Source: Hybos culiciformis (lineage: Eukaryota; Arthropoda; Insecta; Diptera; Hybotidae). Taken from it: a stretch of DNA of 64,000 bases. Where the stretch lies: the NCBI GenBank assembly GCA_964007475.1, contig OZ023274.1:11557376-11621375 (forward strand), in the 5' to 3' direction. Shown in pieces: positions 37,054 to 51,379 of the stretch. Under the pieces are notes generated by a model. That model ran no database searches, was not told the origin of the DNA, and worked only from the letters and a program-made list of their open reading frames with translations. How positions within the stretch are numbered: the stretch's first letter is position 1; each line of letters starts with the position of its first letter. A program made the translations under genes and the position numbers.

Positions 37054-37399
37054 AATTTCAAGCGGTCCGCTATAAATTTTTCCGCTCTGGGTGTTTTCAA
37101 CAAAAGCATCTTGGTTGAATCTGAATTCAAGGATTGGAATTTTCAATATTAATGGTATATTGACGGTAACAATAAACGTTTTGTTCTAAATACGAAATTT
37201 CTTACGATACTAATTAGAATTTTTAAATAACTTTTGATGTTTTTTCCATTTTTTTTATTTTCTTTACAACATTTTGTACAGAAGTTATTGATATTGTTGT
37301 TCCATTAAGCAGTTTATCAACTTTTCCTTTAAAGTTTTGGTAGAAAGCTTTTATACAAATATTTCTGTCAAGTCTGTAGAACTTTTTCATTTCCCATTT
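37054..37399 (-). pseudogene. Possible P-element/THAP9-like transposase relic
   Basis: Two adjacent open stretches on the minus strand have unusually protein-like composition for this region. One (37399 down to 37226, 58 codons) begins KWEMKKFYRLDRNICIK. The other (37185 down to 37054, 44 codons) contains EFRFNQDAFVEN. In P-element/THAP9-type transposases, as I remember them, a W..I..LY motif is followed further on by a (L/F)NQD..EN motif, in this order. Here the two are in different frames, closer together than in intact proteins, and flanked by stops, as in a decayed copy. The match is short and from memory. The region could instead be chance open sequence. Confidence 0.25.
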
Positions 37400-38601
37400 T
37401 CATTTTGAATTTTATCCATTTAGGTATGATTTTTTACAGTTGAAAACATTTGGTAAACAGTTGATTTTTCAAATTTTCTATTTTTCTATTATTGTCCTTA
37501 ATTTAAATTTAATTTTTTCCCGAATTGTAAATATTTATTTAATAATTTTTATTTAAAAAGAGGAAAACGCAAAAAAAAATGGGTCCATTTAAATATATAT
37601 ATTGCTCATTCAAAAGTTAGAGCGTGGCGGAAGTAAACAACAAATTATGAAAAAGAGTAAAACTAATTATTTTAAAAAATGCTTCTGTCAATCAATTACT
37701 ATATATTAGATCTTCTTCCAACTAGTTTCTCTGCTGACTAACTTCCAGCAAGTCCAACTTAAGCAGGCTTTAAATTGGTGGGAAAAAAAAATAAGGATTT
37801 TGATGCACTTAAAGTCAAGGAATTAAGAATTGCTATGTTGGCATCAACAGATTTTTTTATTTTATTTTTTTCAATAGTAAGATTGTTGAAAAATTATTCA
37901 GAAAGTTTTAAAATAAAATTTAATAGAATAATAATGTAAAATAATGTAATTTAATTTTAATTTCCTATATTTGAGAAAAAAAAATAGGGCATGAATAAAA
38001 TACTAATGCTTCACTGCGTGATATGCAACCACTATCATATAGTATGACATAAATAAAATTACATATTATTGTTTTTCTTTTTGTTTTGGTTCTTTTTATG
38101 TTCTGCTGATTGTGAAAAATAATGTATTTTAAAAATGGTAAGCTTTTCAAAGTACAAACAATTTTTTTTTTTTTTGTAAATAAAAAATGTTGAAAAATAT
38201 AATCGAGGGCAATGAATGCTCAACATTTTCACAGTTTTCGGAATTTTCCTAATTTTTATATATTTTTCTTATTTAGAAGTACCATTTATAAATTTTTTTT
38301 TGTGTATTGTAATAAATGTTTAAAATGAAATTATTTCCCAAATGTCTACTTTTTGAACTTTTCTTTGATGCCATTTGAAAGCCAATTTAATGTATAGAAA
38401 ATTTTAAAACTTGGAATCGTATTGCATCAATGAATGGAACTACAAATAGTCTTTGAAATCTGGCTAAACACAATATTTTATCTCTGTTTTTTTTTGGAAT
38501 TTTGAATATGATTTTTGTAAATTACCTTCATCGCAGATTTTGACATTGGCAGTCAAAAAAATTCAAAGTTCTGATATTATCTATATACATATATGTATTG
38601 C

Positions 38602-38625
38602 AAATTACTTTTCAAATTACTTTTC
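38602..38625. repeat. 12-base tandem repeat, two copies
   Basis: Two exact copies of aaattacttttc in direct tandem. Confidence 0.9.
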
Positions 38626-40885
38626 AATGGGCATTACTGGTGAAGTTTTGTGACGCGAAAAAGTTTTCTAAAAGGTTCTTCAAAATGAAATTGAATGTTG
38701 AGAAAAAACTATGAAAATATGATGCTCATATTTAAATGTCATCGAGTGTATTTATAAGAAAAATGTAAAAAAAAAACAATCAAATTAAATAGGTATTTAA
38801 TCTTATTATTGCAAAATCTCAATTTATCTCAATTTCATGTTAAAATTTTATATTGAAATAAATTTAATTTTTAAGGAAGAAAAAATTCAAATTCTATATA
38901 AAATATTTTTAGTTTTATTAGTTTTCAACTATTTAACTGTCGTATTTGCAAATAATTACAAAACTTTAATACAGTATTATATTTCTACATATTTTAAAAC
39001 ATAATCTAGTGCACAAAAAATTTTCCGAATAACTATAATTATTAAATTCGAATTAGAGCTGAAGTTTTGCTTTTTCATATTCATATTCACCACCTCATCT
39101 TGTATTCACGCAGATAAATTTAATTTTCGAATTTAATAATTTTCCAATAATTAATTTATGAATTTAAAAAACGATTAAATGTTTATTTATTTTATAAAAC
39201 TATAATAATTCGCAATCTAGAATAAACACATTTTTAAATATACTGTTTATTACTGTGTACATTTTTTACATTAAAAAATTAAAAAATTTCCAAAATATTT
39301 TATTTGTGCTAATGTTGTAATAAACTATTTCGTCGTTTCCCTCCTTTTATCATATTTCAATATTTTCTAAAATTTATTTACAATTTTCACCTAACGTTGA
39401 AAGCATATTTTATGTTATCCTTGTTTATAACTTTATATGTAAATTTTTCAACAGTTGGTATTTTATGATTTGCCTTTGTACACTTAGAAAAAAAAATTTA
39501 TTATTATACATATATTATGCACGTGTATATTATATGTATATTATATATAAATAAGAGTACAAAATTAATACATTCAAGAAGGAAAACCAAAAAAATAATA
39601 AATTGGTGTACATACAGAAAATATCAACAATTTTCCAAACAGGCAAAAAAATTCATGTGATGATAGAAAATTACATACACTTCTGTAAATTCTATATAAT
39701 CGTATTTTATTAGTTTGTTTGTATAAAAATTCATTCATTCATATTATTCGTGCAATGAATTACAAATAAAAAAAAATGTTCTTTCATTATTTAGGGTTGT
39801 TTGCTCTTCTTGGTATTTTTTAATATATTTATGTAGAAATGAATATCAGCCATTCGATTAATTTTTTCATTTATTCATAAATGTAGAAAAAAAAACCTAA
39901 AAATACTCATTAAATGCCTTTTTGTGAACTGATAATTATGTAGATATAAAAACTCATTTCTGTATTTTATTTTTAATTCGAAATTTTAATACGTTAACCT
40001 TGCTAATTGTTACATATAAGGACTATTTGAAAAAGGACTAAGTAGTAAAAAAAATATGTATATTGTATATGCAATGAAGGAATGAGGGATAAGCTTATGG
40101 AAATTGCCGTATTAAAAATATTCTTATTTTTTCGGTAGTATGTACTACAAATATTTCAAAAAATTTAGACGATATTAAAATAATAAGTAAAAGTAGGGAA
40201 AAAAAGGAAAACAATTCTCGAACAAAAGATAACTACAGTGTGAAAGCTACGGACGTTTTAATCGGATTCTATTGAGAAAAATAACTTAAAGCTTAACCAA
40301 CTTGCAAAGCTTCAATGAAAATCTTAGTTTTTTGAACGCACTATTGAGCTAGCTAATTTAATAGTATATAATTTTGGAAAGATTTATGATCCACAGTACA
40401 CATTTCTTCATTGAAAAATATTGTGATTTAAGTTCGGAAAATTCGTTGATAATAAATAAATATATAACGATTCCTTATCCCAATTAATTTATAGCTTATC
40501 AGATAGATTTTACATTCGCACGTAACAAAAATGTTTTTTTTGTAAATGATGTTTAAATCTAAAAGGTTACTTCTGATTATGAAAATTTATATTTTTCTTT
40601 TATAACATAAAAATTAAATTGAAAATATTATGATTTCAAATAATTTTATGGCTTCTCCTTAATTCAATACAAAAGTTCAGGTTCAAAAATGATGAATAAA
40701 ATGCCTATAGAGAAAATCTCGTGGGAAATTATGTAAATAAGAAGTTTATATATTTTTGGAATTTTTCTAGGTTTAAAGAATTTTCCCATTAAAATAATAA
40801 TAATAAAACTAATAAATTCTTCAACAGTTTTTCTTTAAAGAAAAGTTTTAAGTATATGAGAGAATAAGAAAAAAAAAAGTTAACC

Positions 40886-40921
40886 TCTAATCCTTTTCAA
40901 AATTCTAATCCTTTTCAAAAT
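40886..40921. repeat. 18-base tandem repeat, two exact copies
   Basis: tctaatccttttcaaaat occurs twice head to tail (40886-40903 and 40904-40921) without mismatch. Confidence 0.95.
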
Positions 40922-42350
40922 TTGATGAATCTCGAAGGCAAAAGTTCGTGCTCCAATAAAATTTAGCATATTTCAACATATTTTTTTAAGAAAAATAATT
41001 TAAGGAAATTTCATTTATGATAAATTGAAGTTAAGGAAAATAATTAGATCGACAAGTACATATAGTAATTATGCATAAATAAGAATTGAATGAACTTTAA
41101 CACGTACTATAAACATAATAATATTATATACATAAGTATGTACAATTAACAAATTATTTAATATACAACATGTCTTTAATAAAATTGCATTAAAAATGTA
41201 GTAAATGCAAGTTTAAAATTATTTATTTCATTAAAAATTTAAATTAAGTATTCATTAAAAAAATATATTTATATATAATTTTTCCATTAAATTATTAAAA
41301 ACAACAGGTTTTAAAAATTTCATGAGGAAATAAGAATAATTATAGATAGAAAGGTGTAACTGTATGGACATATGTTTCAGTTTTTAATTTTTTAAAATAA
41401 AATAAAACTTATATTTTTGAAGTTGATAATTACTATAATTATACGATCTAAATAAGTAGTTTGAATAATAATATATTTATTAATATAGTAAATGTATGAG
41501 AAGCAAAACACGAACCACATTCACTTAGGGATTTGAAAATACTTATAGATATTACAAAAATTCATTTTTAAATTATCGATTTATTCAATTAAAAAAAAAT
41601 AATGGTTTTTAATTATATAAATATAAATATTTGTGACAGTTTATTACAATAATTCAAATAAAATAAACATGTAATCTAACTACACTATGTATGGATTTAG
41701 GACACTTATAATTAATATTGTTCTTGGCAATTTAGAACAACAAACAAATAGTTTAATTATTAACAAATTCAAAAGATCAATAATTTGAATAATTTATAAA
41801 AGATTGTTAAAATGTCAATTAATTTTTTTTAATCTGATAACAAGAATTTATTATTTTCCCTTATGTTATTTTTTGGTATAAAGTTTAAATTTAAATCAAA
41901 TAATCGCGGTATTATTTTAACCTCAAAGATTATATGTTAATAAAAGTTTTGTGGGAGTAAAATAATCAAAAATCGCTAACCTAAATAAAAAGGTTTTATG
42001 CTAAGTATAATCTGTGTTATCTGTGTGTTTTTATGTCGCGATAGAAAAAACAAAATTATATTCATTTTTTTTTTAACCATTTTAAGTTTTTAGTATTTTT
42101 TTTTTAATACTTAGATTCCTTTAGATATTTATGATTTGAAAATTGCGCCTAATCTAGTGATAAAGTGAATTCTTTAGATAAAAACATTTTTGAGAAATTT
42201 CACCTTTCCATGGCAAAAAAACATTATTTTTTGGTTTCATTTTAATATGATTATAAACACCAAATTTTAATTAATTAAATTTTTTTTATTTCATTTCTAG
42301 AAAACAAAATTAGTTATTTTTATTTGTTAAGAATTCGTGCAATTAGATTG

Positions 42351-42388
42351 TCGTCTGCTCAGTATCAGAAACAGTTCGTCTGCTCAGT
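42351..42388. repeat. 13-base direct repeat, 25-base spacing
   Basis: tcgtctgctcagt occurs at 42351-42363 and again at 42376-42388, in a patch of less AT-rich sequence (about 42335-42530). The patch may be an old repeat fragment; no coding match is recognised. Confidence 0.8.
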
Positions 42389-43837
42389 TATACATGATAG
42401 TTATGCATTGCTATTCGATTATAGCACCATTAAACTCTCCGCAGTCCACTTATAAAATACAACTTCTATCCATTTTTGAAAACCGTGATCCTAGCATGTT
42501 GTACATACATATGTACATGTGTACGTATTAAATCAAATTCATTCGAATAAAATATATAAAGGGCCTAAATGACTTCACAAAATATAAAAAATGTTCCATT
42601 TGCAATGGCTAAGCTATGTTCTTGAATCCATGCACATCATTATCTCAATATCGATTCGTTTCATACGATTTTCAATAATCATTAAAAATTTCTTGTGAAA
42701 TCTGAATTAAATATTATTTCCTTTTTGAATTAACAGGAAAATGAACTTATTACATAAATTCTGTAATTTATATAAATTATTTAAAAATCATTATTACAAT
42801 TTTTTTTTACGGGAACAAATACAAAATAAATTTATTATTCTGTGCGCTTGAGCACAACTACAATGATTCGTATATAATTATTATTCACTAATACATTCTC
42901 AAATTTATTATTATATGAAGAAAAAAAAAATTGAATTTTCTTCCTTCATGGTATGAAAAATTTTCTTTTCTAATAAAATCCAAAACATTTTTCAGTATCA
43001 AATTAATAAAAGTCGTGTAGTGTTTGTTTTCTTTGTATCTTGTTATCACGGTTAAAGTTGGTTATATTTTATATTTATTTTTTAACATTTTTTTTTTAAC
43101 AATAATTAAAAAAAAAAAAAATTAATTGTTTGTCACTTTTGAAAACCCAAAATTGTACATTTGTTTTTTTAATTAAAAAATAAAAATAAAAAAATATATA
43201 TAAAAAAAAAGAAATATGTACATAATTCAAAAAAGCTTGTACTCCCATCTGAAAAATTCATTTTTACATTTTTGTTGAGTGTTTTTGTTTTTTGTTTTTT
43301 TTTTTTAAATTTTGATATTCAAAGAAAAACTCATTTTGAATAATTTTTTGAAATTTTATGTCCTTTGAAAGGAATTCGCTAAAAGTATACTTATGTATAT
43401 AATATTCAAAAATATTATAAAAGAAAGAATTTTTCTCAAAAGAATTTTACTTGTTCTTTTTTTTTTTTTAATTTCTTTCGATAAGAAAATTTTTTTAATT
43501 AAAGTAGGTAATAAGAACTTTTTTATTCGAAAAACAAAATTTTCTTTTCTGATTTTGATTTAGCTTATGCTTCGATGAATTATTAAAGATAGAATGAGCT
43601 TGTAATATTTTATATTGCTTTGTAGTATTGATTAAATTATAGATAAGGTGCGCCTACTTAATATACAAAAAAAAAATTAATTTAATTTTAGTTGAAGGAC
43701 AATAGCAACAGGGTTTTATTAAAATAACAATAAAATTTATGATATTTCATATTTTTCAGTGAATTCAGTATATTAAGATTGAATATGTTCTCTAAATGTC
43801 CTTTTTAGTGTATAGATCAAAAGAACTTAAACGAATT

Positions 43838-43870
43838 CGGTAGAGATAGGATTTGAATCTACAATCTCTT
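43838..43870 (-). mobile_element. tRNA-derived SINE-like fragment (B box), minus strand
   Basis: On the minus strand, gattcaaatcc (43849-43859) matches the pol III B-box consensus GGTTCGAATCC at 9 of 11 positions, next to agagattgta and ctctaccg, which resemble a tRNA T-arm context. No A box or acceptor stem can be drawn, so this is not an intact tRNA gene. It is a possible SINE fragment or a chance match. Confidence 0.3.
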
Positions 43871-46800
43871 ATTTTTTTATTTCAATTTTTCATAAGGTTT
43901 TTTGCAGTTCAATTAGTCCCAAAAAGTCCACCAGTTAGTATAATTTTAAGGAATATTGTGTAGATACTCTGGATGGATTTTTCTTCAAAATTAGTTTCTA
44001 TTTATTGTTATTTTCTTGCCGAAACTTTCCAAAAAGGCAAAATAAGGTATATAAGAAAGTTTTTGAGTCCTTTTTAGTTTTGTTTTTTTTCTTTTTTGAA
44101 TCAATTTTGGGTTAAGCTTTAAAACTAATAAATAATATTTTTATCTAATAACATTCCATACTAAAAAAGTTAATATTAAAATAAGAAAAAAAATGTTTTT
44201 CTTTTATTCATTGTCAATATAATAATGAATATATCACCATTATTTTTAGTTTAAAAGGTTCAGAATCAATAAAATTATCTTAATTTATCATCTTAAAATT
44301 TATATATTCTTCTAAACATTCTAAAAGAATGTAATGTATGTTTATATGTTAAGTTCTATATGAGTTTAACGAACTTAATTTGAAATTCTCTAGCCTTGCT
44401 ATCAAAATAATTGGAATTAACTAAAGGTCACCAAAGACCATACATTTTATTTTATTCTATTTTTTTTTCTCTCTCTTTTCAGACATCGACACAGAAGTCA
44501 TTATCATAAATCATTCGTCCATTCACTGTTTTCTAATAAAATTCTATTTTCTGTATATAAATTTTCTATTTTTTTGTACATAATATTTTGCGTATAATTT
44601 TTAAATAATATGAAAACCCACATTCTACTTTCTAAATTTTCTCATCAATCTAAAAACCCACAATTAGCATAAAAAGGTTAGATTTATTATGTTTTCACAA
44701 ATTTCAATAAAATATCTGAAAACAGAGAAAAGTTTACAAAAATCTACTTATTGTTAAGTACCCTAGAGAATTGAAAAACATCTGTAAATTTATTCTCAAT
44801 AAAATTTTTTTTATTTTATACTTACAGTAGTAGACAGTAGTTGTCTTTGGAAAGAAATGATGATTAAGTTAGAGTCAAAATTTTAATTTGCTTCTGTGAT
44901 AAGTACAGTACTGCACTATTTGCATACTATGACTTTGGGAATCTAAATATAGGACCTATTTAAAGTTAATTTTTATATTTTACACGAATATACATATATC
45001 TTAACAGATTTCCATAAATTCACAATAAATCCTAAAAAACAATTTTGGTGATAGACTTCTTTATTTTTTAATATGAAGATTATAAAGGTTTTTTAAAAAA
45101 TAAATAAATAAGATTTTACTTAGAATAAACATGATAAAAAAACATGCAATAATATAGAGACTTATTTAGTCAGTCTTCGTAGCTTGAGGAATATATTCAT
45201 AGGTTGTTAAACTTTAATATAAAGAATGTATAATGCAATGAAAGTTCAAGATTTGATTATCTAGTATCATTATTAATAAAACTGTCAAATAAACATTTTA
45301 ATGGGCCAAAGACATACAATATATTTATATTTTTTTTATATTATAATATGAGTGCAAAGAATTTTCTTAATTGAAAAACCATAAATCGGTTTCATGAGTT
45401 GGCCTAATTTAATATAAATAAAATTATATTGATATAGTAATTATATATGATAAGTAATTATTGTTATTGTTTTTCTCATTTTAAATCATTTTAGTGAAAT
45501 TAAAACTTATTGGAAAAAATTCGTTTAACAAGAAGCGACCTTTGTAATAATATTCACAGTGCAGTGTAGGCAAATACCTTAAGAATTCCTCTAACTAACT
45601 ATTTATTATTCAATCTGAGAAATTTTATTATCTTGTCGATTTAAAAAAAAAAAATAGAAAAATTAAATTCAACTTTATTAGTTTTCATTTACTTTTGTTT
45701 AGTATTGAAGGCAGCTTATCAAAAAGTGAATTTTGAAAATATAAATAATTCCAATTTTACTTGGTAATTTTAAAGTTAAACATTTGATTCTTGATCAAAA
45801 TAGACTATCCTAGCTTGATGCTGACATTGAAAAATCTTCCTTTCTTATTTACTCAAACAGCATGAAACTGCCGTTGATAATATAAACCTAATTTTTTATA
45901 TTCATAAATATGCACAAGTATACTTGAATTTTAAAAACAAAAACTTGTTTACATTTAATTTGCTACAACATTTCGTTACTTCAAAAAACCACATATGTTA
46001 GCCATTATATTTATTTATTGATTTTAATTTCATTCTCACAAAAATAATAATAAAATAAAAACAATAAAAAAACTTCCTAAATAAATTTTAATAATTTATT
46101 TAATTATTTAGATACGATAGTACATATAATATTATAGATTTCATTTTATTTTCTAAAGTGTATAAATTAAAAAAAAATAAATTATTTTTTTCGAAATTAT
46201 AAAAATTAAAAAAATTAAATAAAATATACCTTAAATAATGTTTTAAAAAAAATTCAGAAAAGTTAATACATATAAAATCAATGTACAAAGTAAAATAAAT
46301 CTCTCAAAGGACAAAGAAAATCAAAAGTGAAGAATTCTTTTCCAAAAAAAAATAAAAAAATAAAAATAAATAAATAAAATAATAATAATAAACTTTGACA
46401 AGGTAAATTGCACCAACCAAAAATATTTTCCTTTTTAATTTACTTTTTAAATTCTTTTGTATATATTTACATTGTTGAAGGTTTTTTCCTTTTTCCAGGA
46501 CGACGACAAAAATATTGTGGTTGTTTTTCATTCTTTTGTTTTTAAGAAGATTTCTCAAGTTAAATAATCTCACTTTAGGACTAAATAAAAATTGGTAAAA
46601 AAAAACAGTACAATTTTTGAAAGAATATTATTCCTAAAGATTTTTTTAGACTTTGAAAAAGAAATTTGGAATTAGGTTTTATAATATATAAATATTGAAT
46701 AAATAATATAATTGGTTTATGTATTTCAGAAATTTATGGTTTACTTCTTACTTTGTTATCCGCATAAGTTAATATCAAAGCAATGATGTATTGCTTTGTT

Positions 46801-49800
46801 AATATAATGAAAGTATTTGGATTTTCAAATATAATAGGAACTTATATAACATAAATATTGTTTTGAGCCAAATTAATATTATTTATTTAATTGTAATTTT
46901 AAGATTAGAAGGTTCACTTCCAAGCCATTAAAATGAAGCCTATACATCAAAAAGTATATAGTACTCATTTGATTTTAGAATGTTTTTTGATCGTTTCACA
47001 TAATTATAGTTTTAAAAGTCAAAAATTGTTTTCACAATATTTCAAAAATGTTATTCAATATAAACGATTTGGTTTACTGGTTATTTAAAGGTTCAAGAAA
47101 TATATTGGAAAGTTAAAATAATTGTTTGACTTAAGTTAAAAGTTTTAAAAAATAATATTATGGAGATTGTACGGTAAGTGACTATATACTCTTTGAAGCA
47201 ATATTGAATAAAAATAAATAACTAAATATTCCACTATTAAAAAAACCTTAAGTAGACTGCTTCAATTTTGTAAATTATTCAATCACAATGTCGATTATTA
47301 AAAAATATCTCCACTCAATGTTACAAATGAAAAATTTTACTATTTTACCCTGAACTTAAGATAACTTATTTAAATTTTAAATTTCTGTTCCAATTTAAAA
47401 TACCCTTGTCTGTATCTAAATTTAGGTTTGCTGACATTTTACTTTATTCTAAGGAAAGGTATTATAAAGATTTAATTGAATATTTGGAAAGTCTTAAAAG
47501 GCTTACATTGCTCAAAATATGGAAAAATGTTATTCTACCATTTTTTAGAATATTCATACAAACGTGTTAATATTTCATTCATTGCCTCAATCAAATTGAT
47601 TCTATGATATAGAAAATATAATGGAAAAACCTATATGAAATTATATTTTTTTATTTTAACTCGAAATTTGTTTTAGATAAATTTAATAAAGCATAAAATC
47701 GATTATAGTTAATAAATATGTATAATAATATTGGTAAAAATTAAAATTGTGTAGAAAATTATGGATAATTCTGTTAGTGAAAAATATGTTATATATTTGT
47801 ATACATAAAGATACTTAGGTGTTCAAAGAAATTCAAATTGCTTAAACTTTTTCCCTCAAAAAAGTTCCAAACAATTTTGGCTTAAACAACTTTGATGTTG
47901 AAATAAGATGCATATAAAGGATTTTAAGTTGATTGTTTCATAATATATATTTTCGTTAATTTATATTACGGTATCAAAAAGAATTTCATAAAATTATATC
48001 AATTACATATTATATATATTATAATTTATGTATATACATTATTATGATATATAAATATAATACGATAATGAATGTATATACGTATACCTAAATAACGTAT
48101 CCACTGTCTAAAATATACATACAAATTAAATTTAAACGCATATTAATCTATGGATTATGCATAGCTAAAAAAAATGATTAGAATTCCTAAAAATATTTAT
48201 TGTTAAATGTTAATGCATATTAATAAGTTTTGGGATAATTATATTTTGTTTTTCTATACAAAACTTTTATGGTTTAATATTAATGTTCTTCTAATTAATT
48301 TTGGAGCTGGCACATTAAAAAGATAAATATTTAATACATAGCATAAATAAACACTAAATATTAATATAATTATGCATTATTATTATAATTTTTTATATAC
48401 AATTTATTTCCTCAAAACTTTAACAATGCAGAGAAGTTAAACACGCAAAATGTGAATTTTGTTGAATTAAAAAAAAAATACTTAATGACAAAAGGAGTTA
48501 AGCTATCGATTGTTGTCTAATATAATTGTCCATTGGTGTCATTTGGATAATTTTTTAATTTTTTTTATCTTGGAGGAGGTACTATGTGTACTTGTTTAAA
48601 GAATAATCATAAGTACATAAGATTTCTTTACAAGCGTAAATTGTATATCAAGTATTCGAACATAGTATTGAAACTTTCCTATTAAGAGAGTTTTCACAGT
48701 TTCTCAGCTGGAAAAAAATATAAGTTTTATTTAATTTGTTTTCAATAATTAATCATCCTTTTTTGTTATTAAATCGCTTAAAACATTTTCTAAACTATTA
48801 GACTAGTTGATTTTTTAATTCAGGACATGGGAAACCTATACCTGTAAAATATGATACTTGTATAAGTTTATAACATGTTGAGTTCGCCTCAAAAAATGTT
48901 CCTATATCTGTAATGTATCTAAAATTGTTCATACTCAATACTAACTCATCCAAAATATAATGTAACTTCCATCATAATAAAATCATGATAAAATAAAAAC
49001 CATTTATTATTTATCTTATTTAATTTACAAAAAATTATTCTAAACAAACAATTGACAAAATCGTGATCTTTATTTATAAAACTATATAATTTAATATTAT
49101 ATATTGTTTATTGAATTCTGAAGTGATTAAAAAGTAATATATGTTTATTTTCATAAATATTGTCGTTTCAAAGAAAATTATAAAAAATATTGCGCATTAA
49201 TACATAAAAATTATGGAAAAAAAAATTGTTCTATATATTTATGTCCTGATAAGCTCTGAAGAAGTTTCCAAGAAGTTTGATTCAAAATATAAAGGTACAA
49301 GGATTGATAAGCTAATTTTTTTTTACCAAATTCTACTTCATATGCGAATTATTAATAACAATTATTATTAATAAGGATTAAATATTAATTTCTATTAATT
49401 TATATTTTTCCAAATACATTACATTTACATAATGCTTAGTTAGACTTCTATATTTCCAAATAATAAAAACTATATTTTTCAAAAAGGTTTAAATTAAATT
49501 TTTTATATACAGTAAAAAGAAAATTAATATTTTCAATCGAAAATTTAGTTCAATTATTTTTATTTGAAAAAAAAAAAAAAAAAACTCATAAACTTATCAG
49601 AATTGCAATTTTACTTTATCCTATGACATTTATATTACATAAAAAATTTAGAAAAATAAAATCATCAGCTAAAGTTATTTAAAAGTTCAAGATATTTGAA
49701 TAACTTAAGAAAAAAAAGGAAAAAAGGAAATTTTAAGTGAAAAGAAAAAAAAACTAGGTATATATTGAGTATTAAAATAATATTAAATTTACTGTTGAAT

Positions 49801-50429
49801 TTGAAATAGAATTTTCCTTTTTTTTTTCTATACTATCATGATATGATTATATTACATTTATATGTGTACATAAATATATTTTCTATGGGTTTTCATTTTA
49901 AAGATTTTTCTAGGGTTATTGCCACAATATACATAAAAAAAAAGTTGTGAAAAACTTTTGAAAAAAGAAATAAAATATATGTATAAAATGTATATATTAT
50001 ATATATAAATAAATAAAAAAAAATTCGGCTTTGGTTTTTTGTTATCCTGTTCTAGAATCTAAAACCACTTAAATTCCATTCCAAAAATTCTATTTATTTT
50101 TATTTTTTTTTAAAGGTTTTTTTTTTCAACAGAATAGAAATTTATATATAACATATATATTTTCATAGATATAGGTAGAGAAAATAATAAAAAATTATTT
50201 TTCAATAAATGTATAGAAATGAAAATTAAAGGGAAAAGTCATTGGAAATAGAAAATGCTTCGAAATTTTTTCCATATATCCCAATTTTATGAATTTTGTG
50301 CGCCTTTTTTTTTGTTTTATATATGTAAATAGAAATTTCACAATTTTAAAGGACATAATTATACCGTGAAATTATTTAAATAAAATATTTCAAAATTAAA
50401 ATAAGTATTTGTTTATATTATTTATTGCT

Positions 50430-50562
50430 TAGTTTAGTACAGTAATATACAATTTTATGGAGCGTAAATCAATATGATTTTTCCAATATTTTCATGATTT
50501 ATTTAATGCCAATTTTTGTTAGGATACTATGTTTGATTTTTTGGAAACTCTGTACTAAACTA
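50430..50562. mobile_element. TA-flanked MITE-like element, 11-bp perfect inverted ends
   Basis: TA-gtttagtacag at 50430-50442 and ctgtactaaac-TA at 50550-50562 form perfect 11-bp terminal inverted repeats (13 bp with the TA). They enclose 107 bases without a reading frame. A TA target duplication with short inverted ends is the layout of Tc1/mariner-type non-autonomous elements. The element is short and only the ends support the call. Confidence 0.45.
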
Positions 50563-51379
50563 TATGTATTCATATTATAGTCATAAATAACTATTTTCAT
50601 ATCTCAGTTGTTGTTCTTTTTTTATCACGTTAATAACTTATTTGAATTTAAAATTTTGTAAATATATAGCCCAAAGTAGATTATAGTTTTTTCACGCTTG
50701 AATAATCAAATTCATTAAATTTATTTTATAAATTCTTGTTAGTGCAATAAAATCTTGATTGGTATTATGTCAATAGAAATATTTGTAAACAATATTACTA
50801 TTAATAGATTTTAAGTTTTTCCAGGCCATGAAAATATCCCTTATATATAACTATTATCAGAATGTATGATTTTCCTCAACAAAAAAAAAATGCATAAAAA
50901 ATAAATTTTTTTACGTGAAAAATATTAAATTTATTCTATTTTGAAATTATCAGAAGAAAAGAAAATTGTTGTTAAGAACACACTAACTCAAAATTTCTAT
51001 ATACCTTTGAGATATTATTTTTGAATTTTAATATTATGTATTTTAATTTTGATAGTTAATAGTTTTCTCAGAATTAAGGTTTTTACGTGTTTCCTCAAAA
51101 ATAAATGCTTAGCATACATAATTTAATGCGAAAAACGATAAACATGAAAATCCAACCACAAATGTTCTACTTCTTATTTAAACAAACATATTATCTTAAT
51201 AAAATTAATATTCAAAATATCGAAAATTTTCTTGCGAAAAATGGTTTTAGGTAATTTTCACACTGAATAGATTTTGAACGAAAAGAAATAAAAATTACAA
51301 TTTTGGGTGGTTTTCTGGATATAATATTAAAGGCAGAAAGCTGGAGATAAAATTATGTAAATGTAAATATTGTAATCTT

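Noticed and set aside
47990..48080. AT-only palindromic tract suggestive of a cruciform or origin
   Set aside because: Symmetry of TATA-type words is expected in sequence this AT-rich; no further feature supports an origin.
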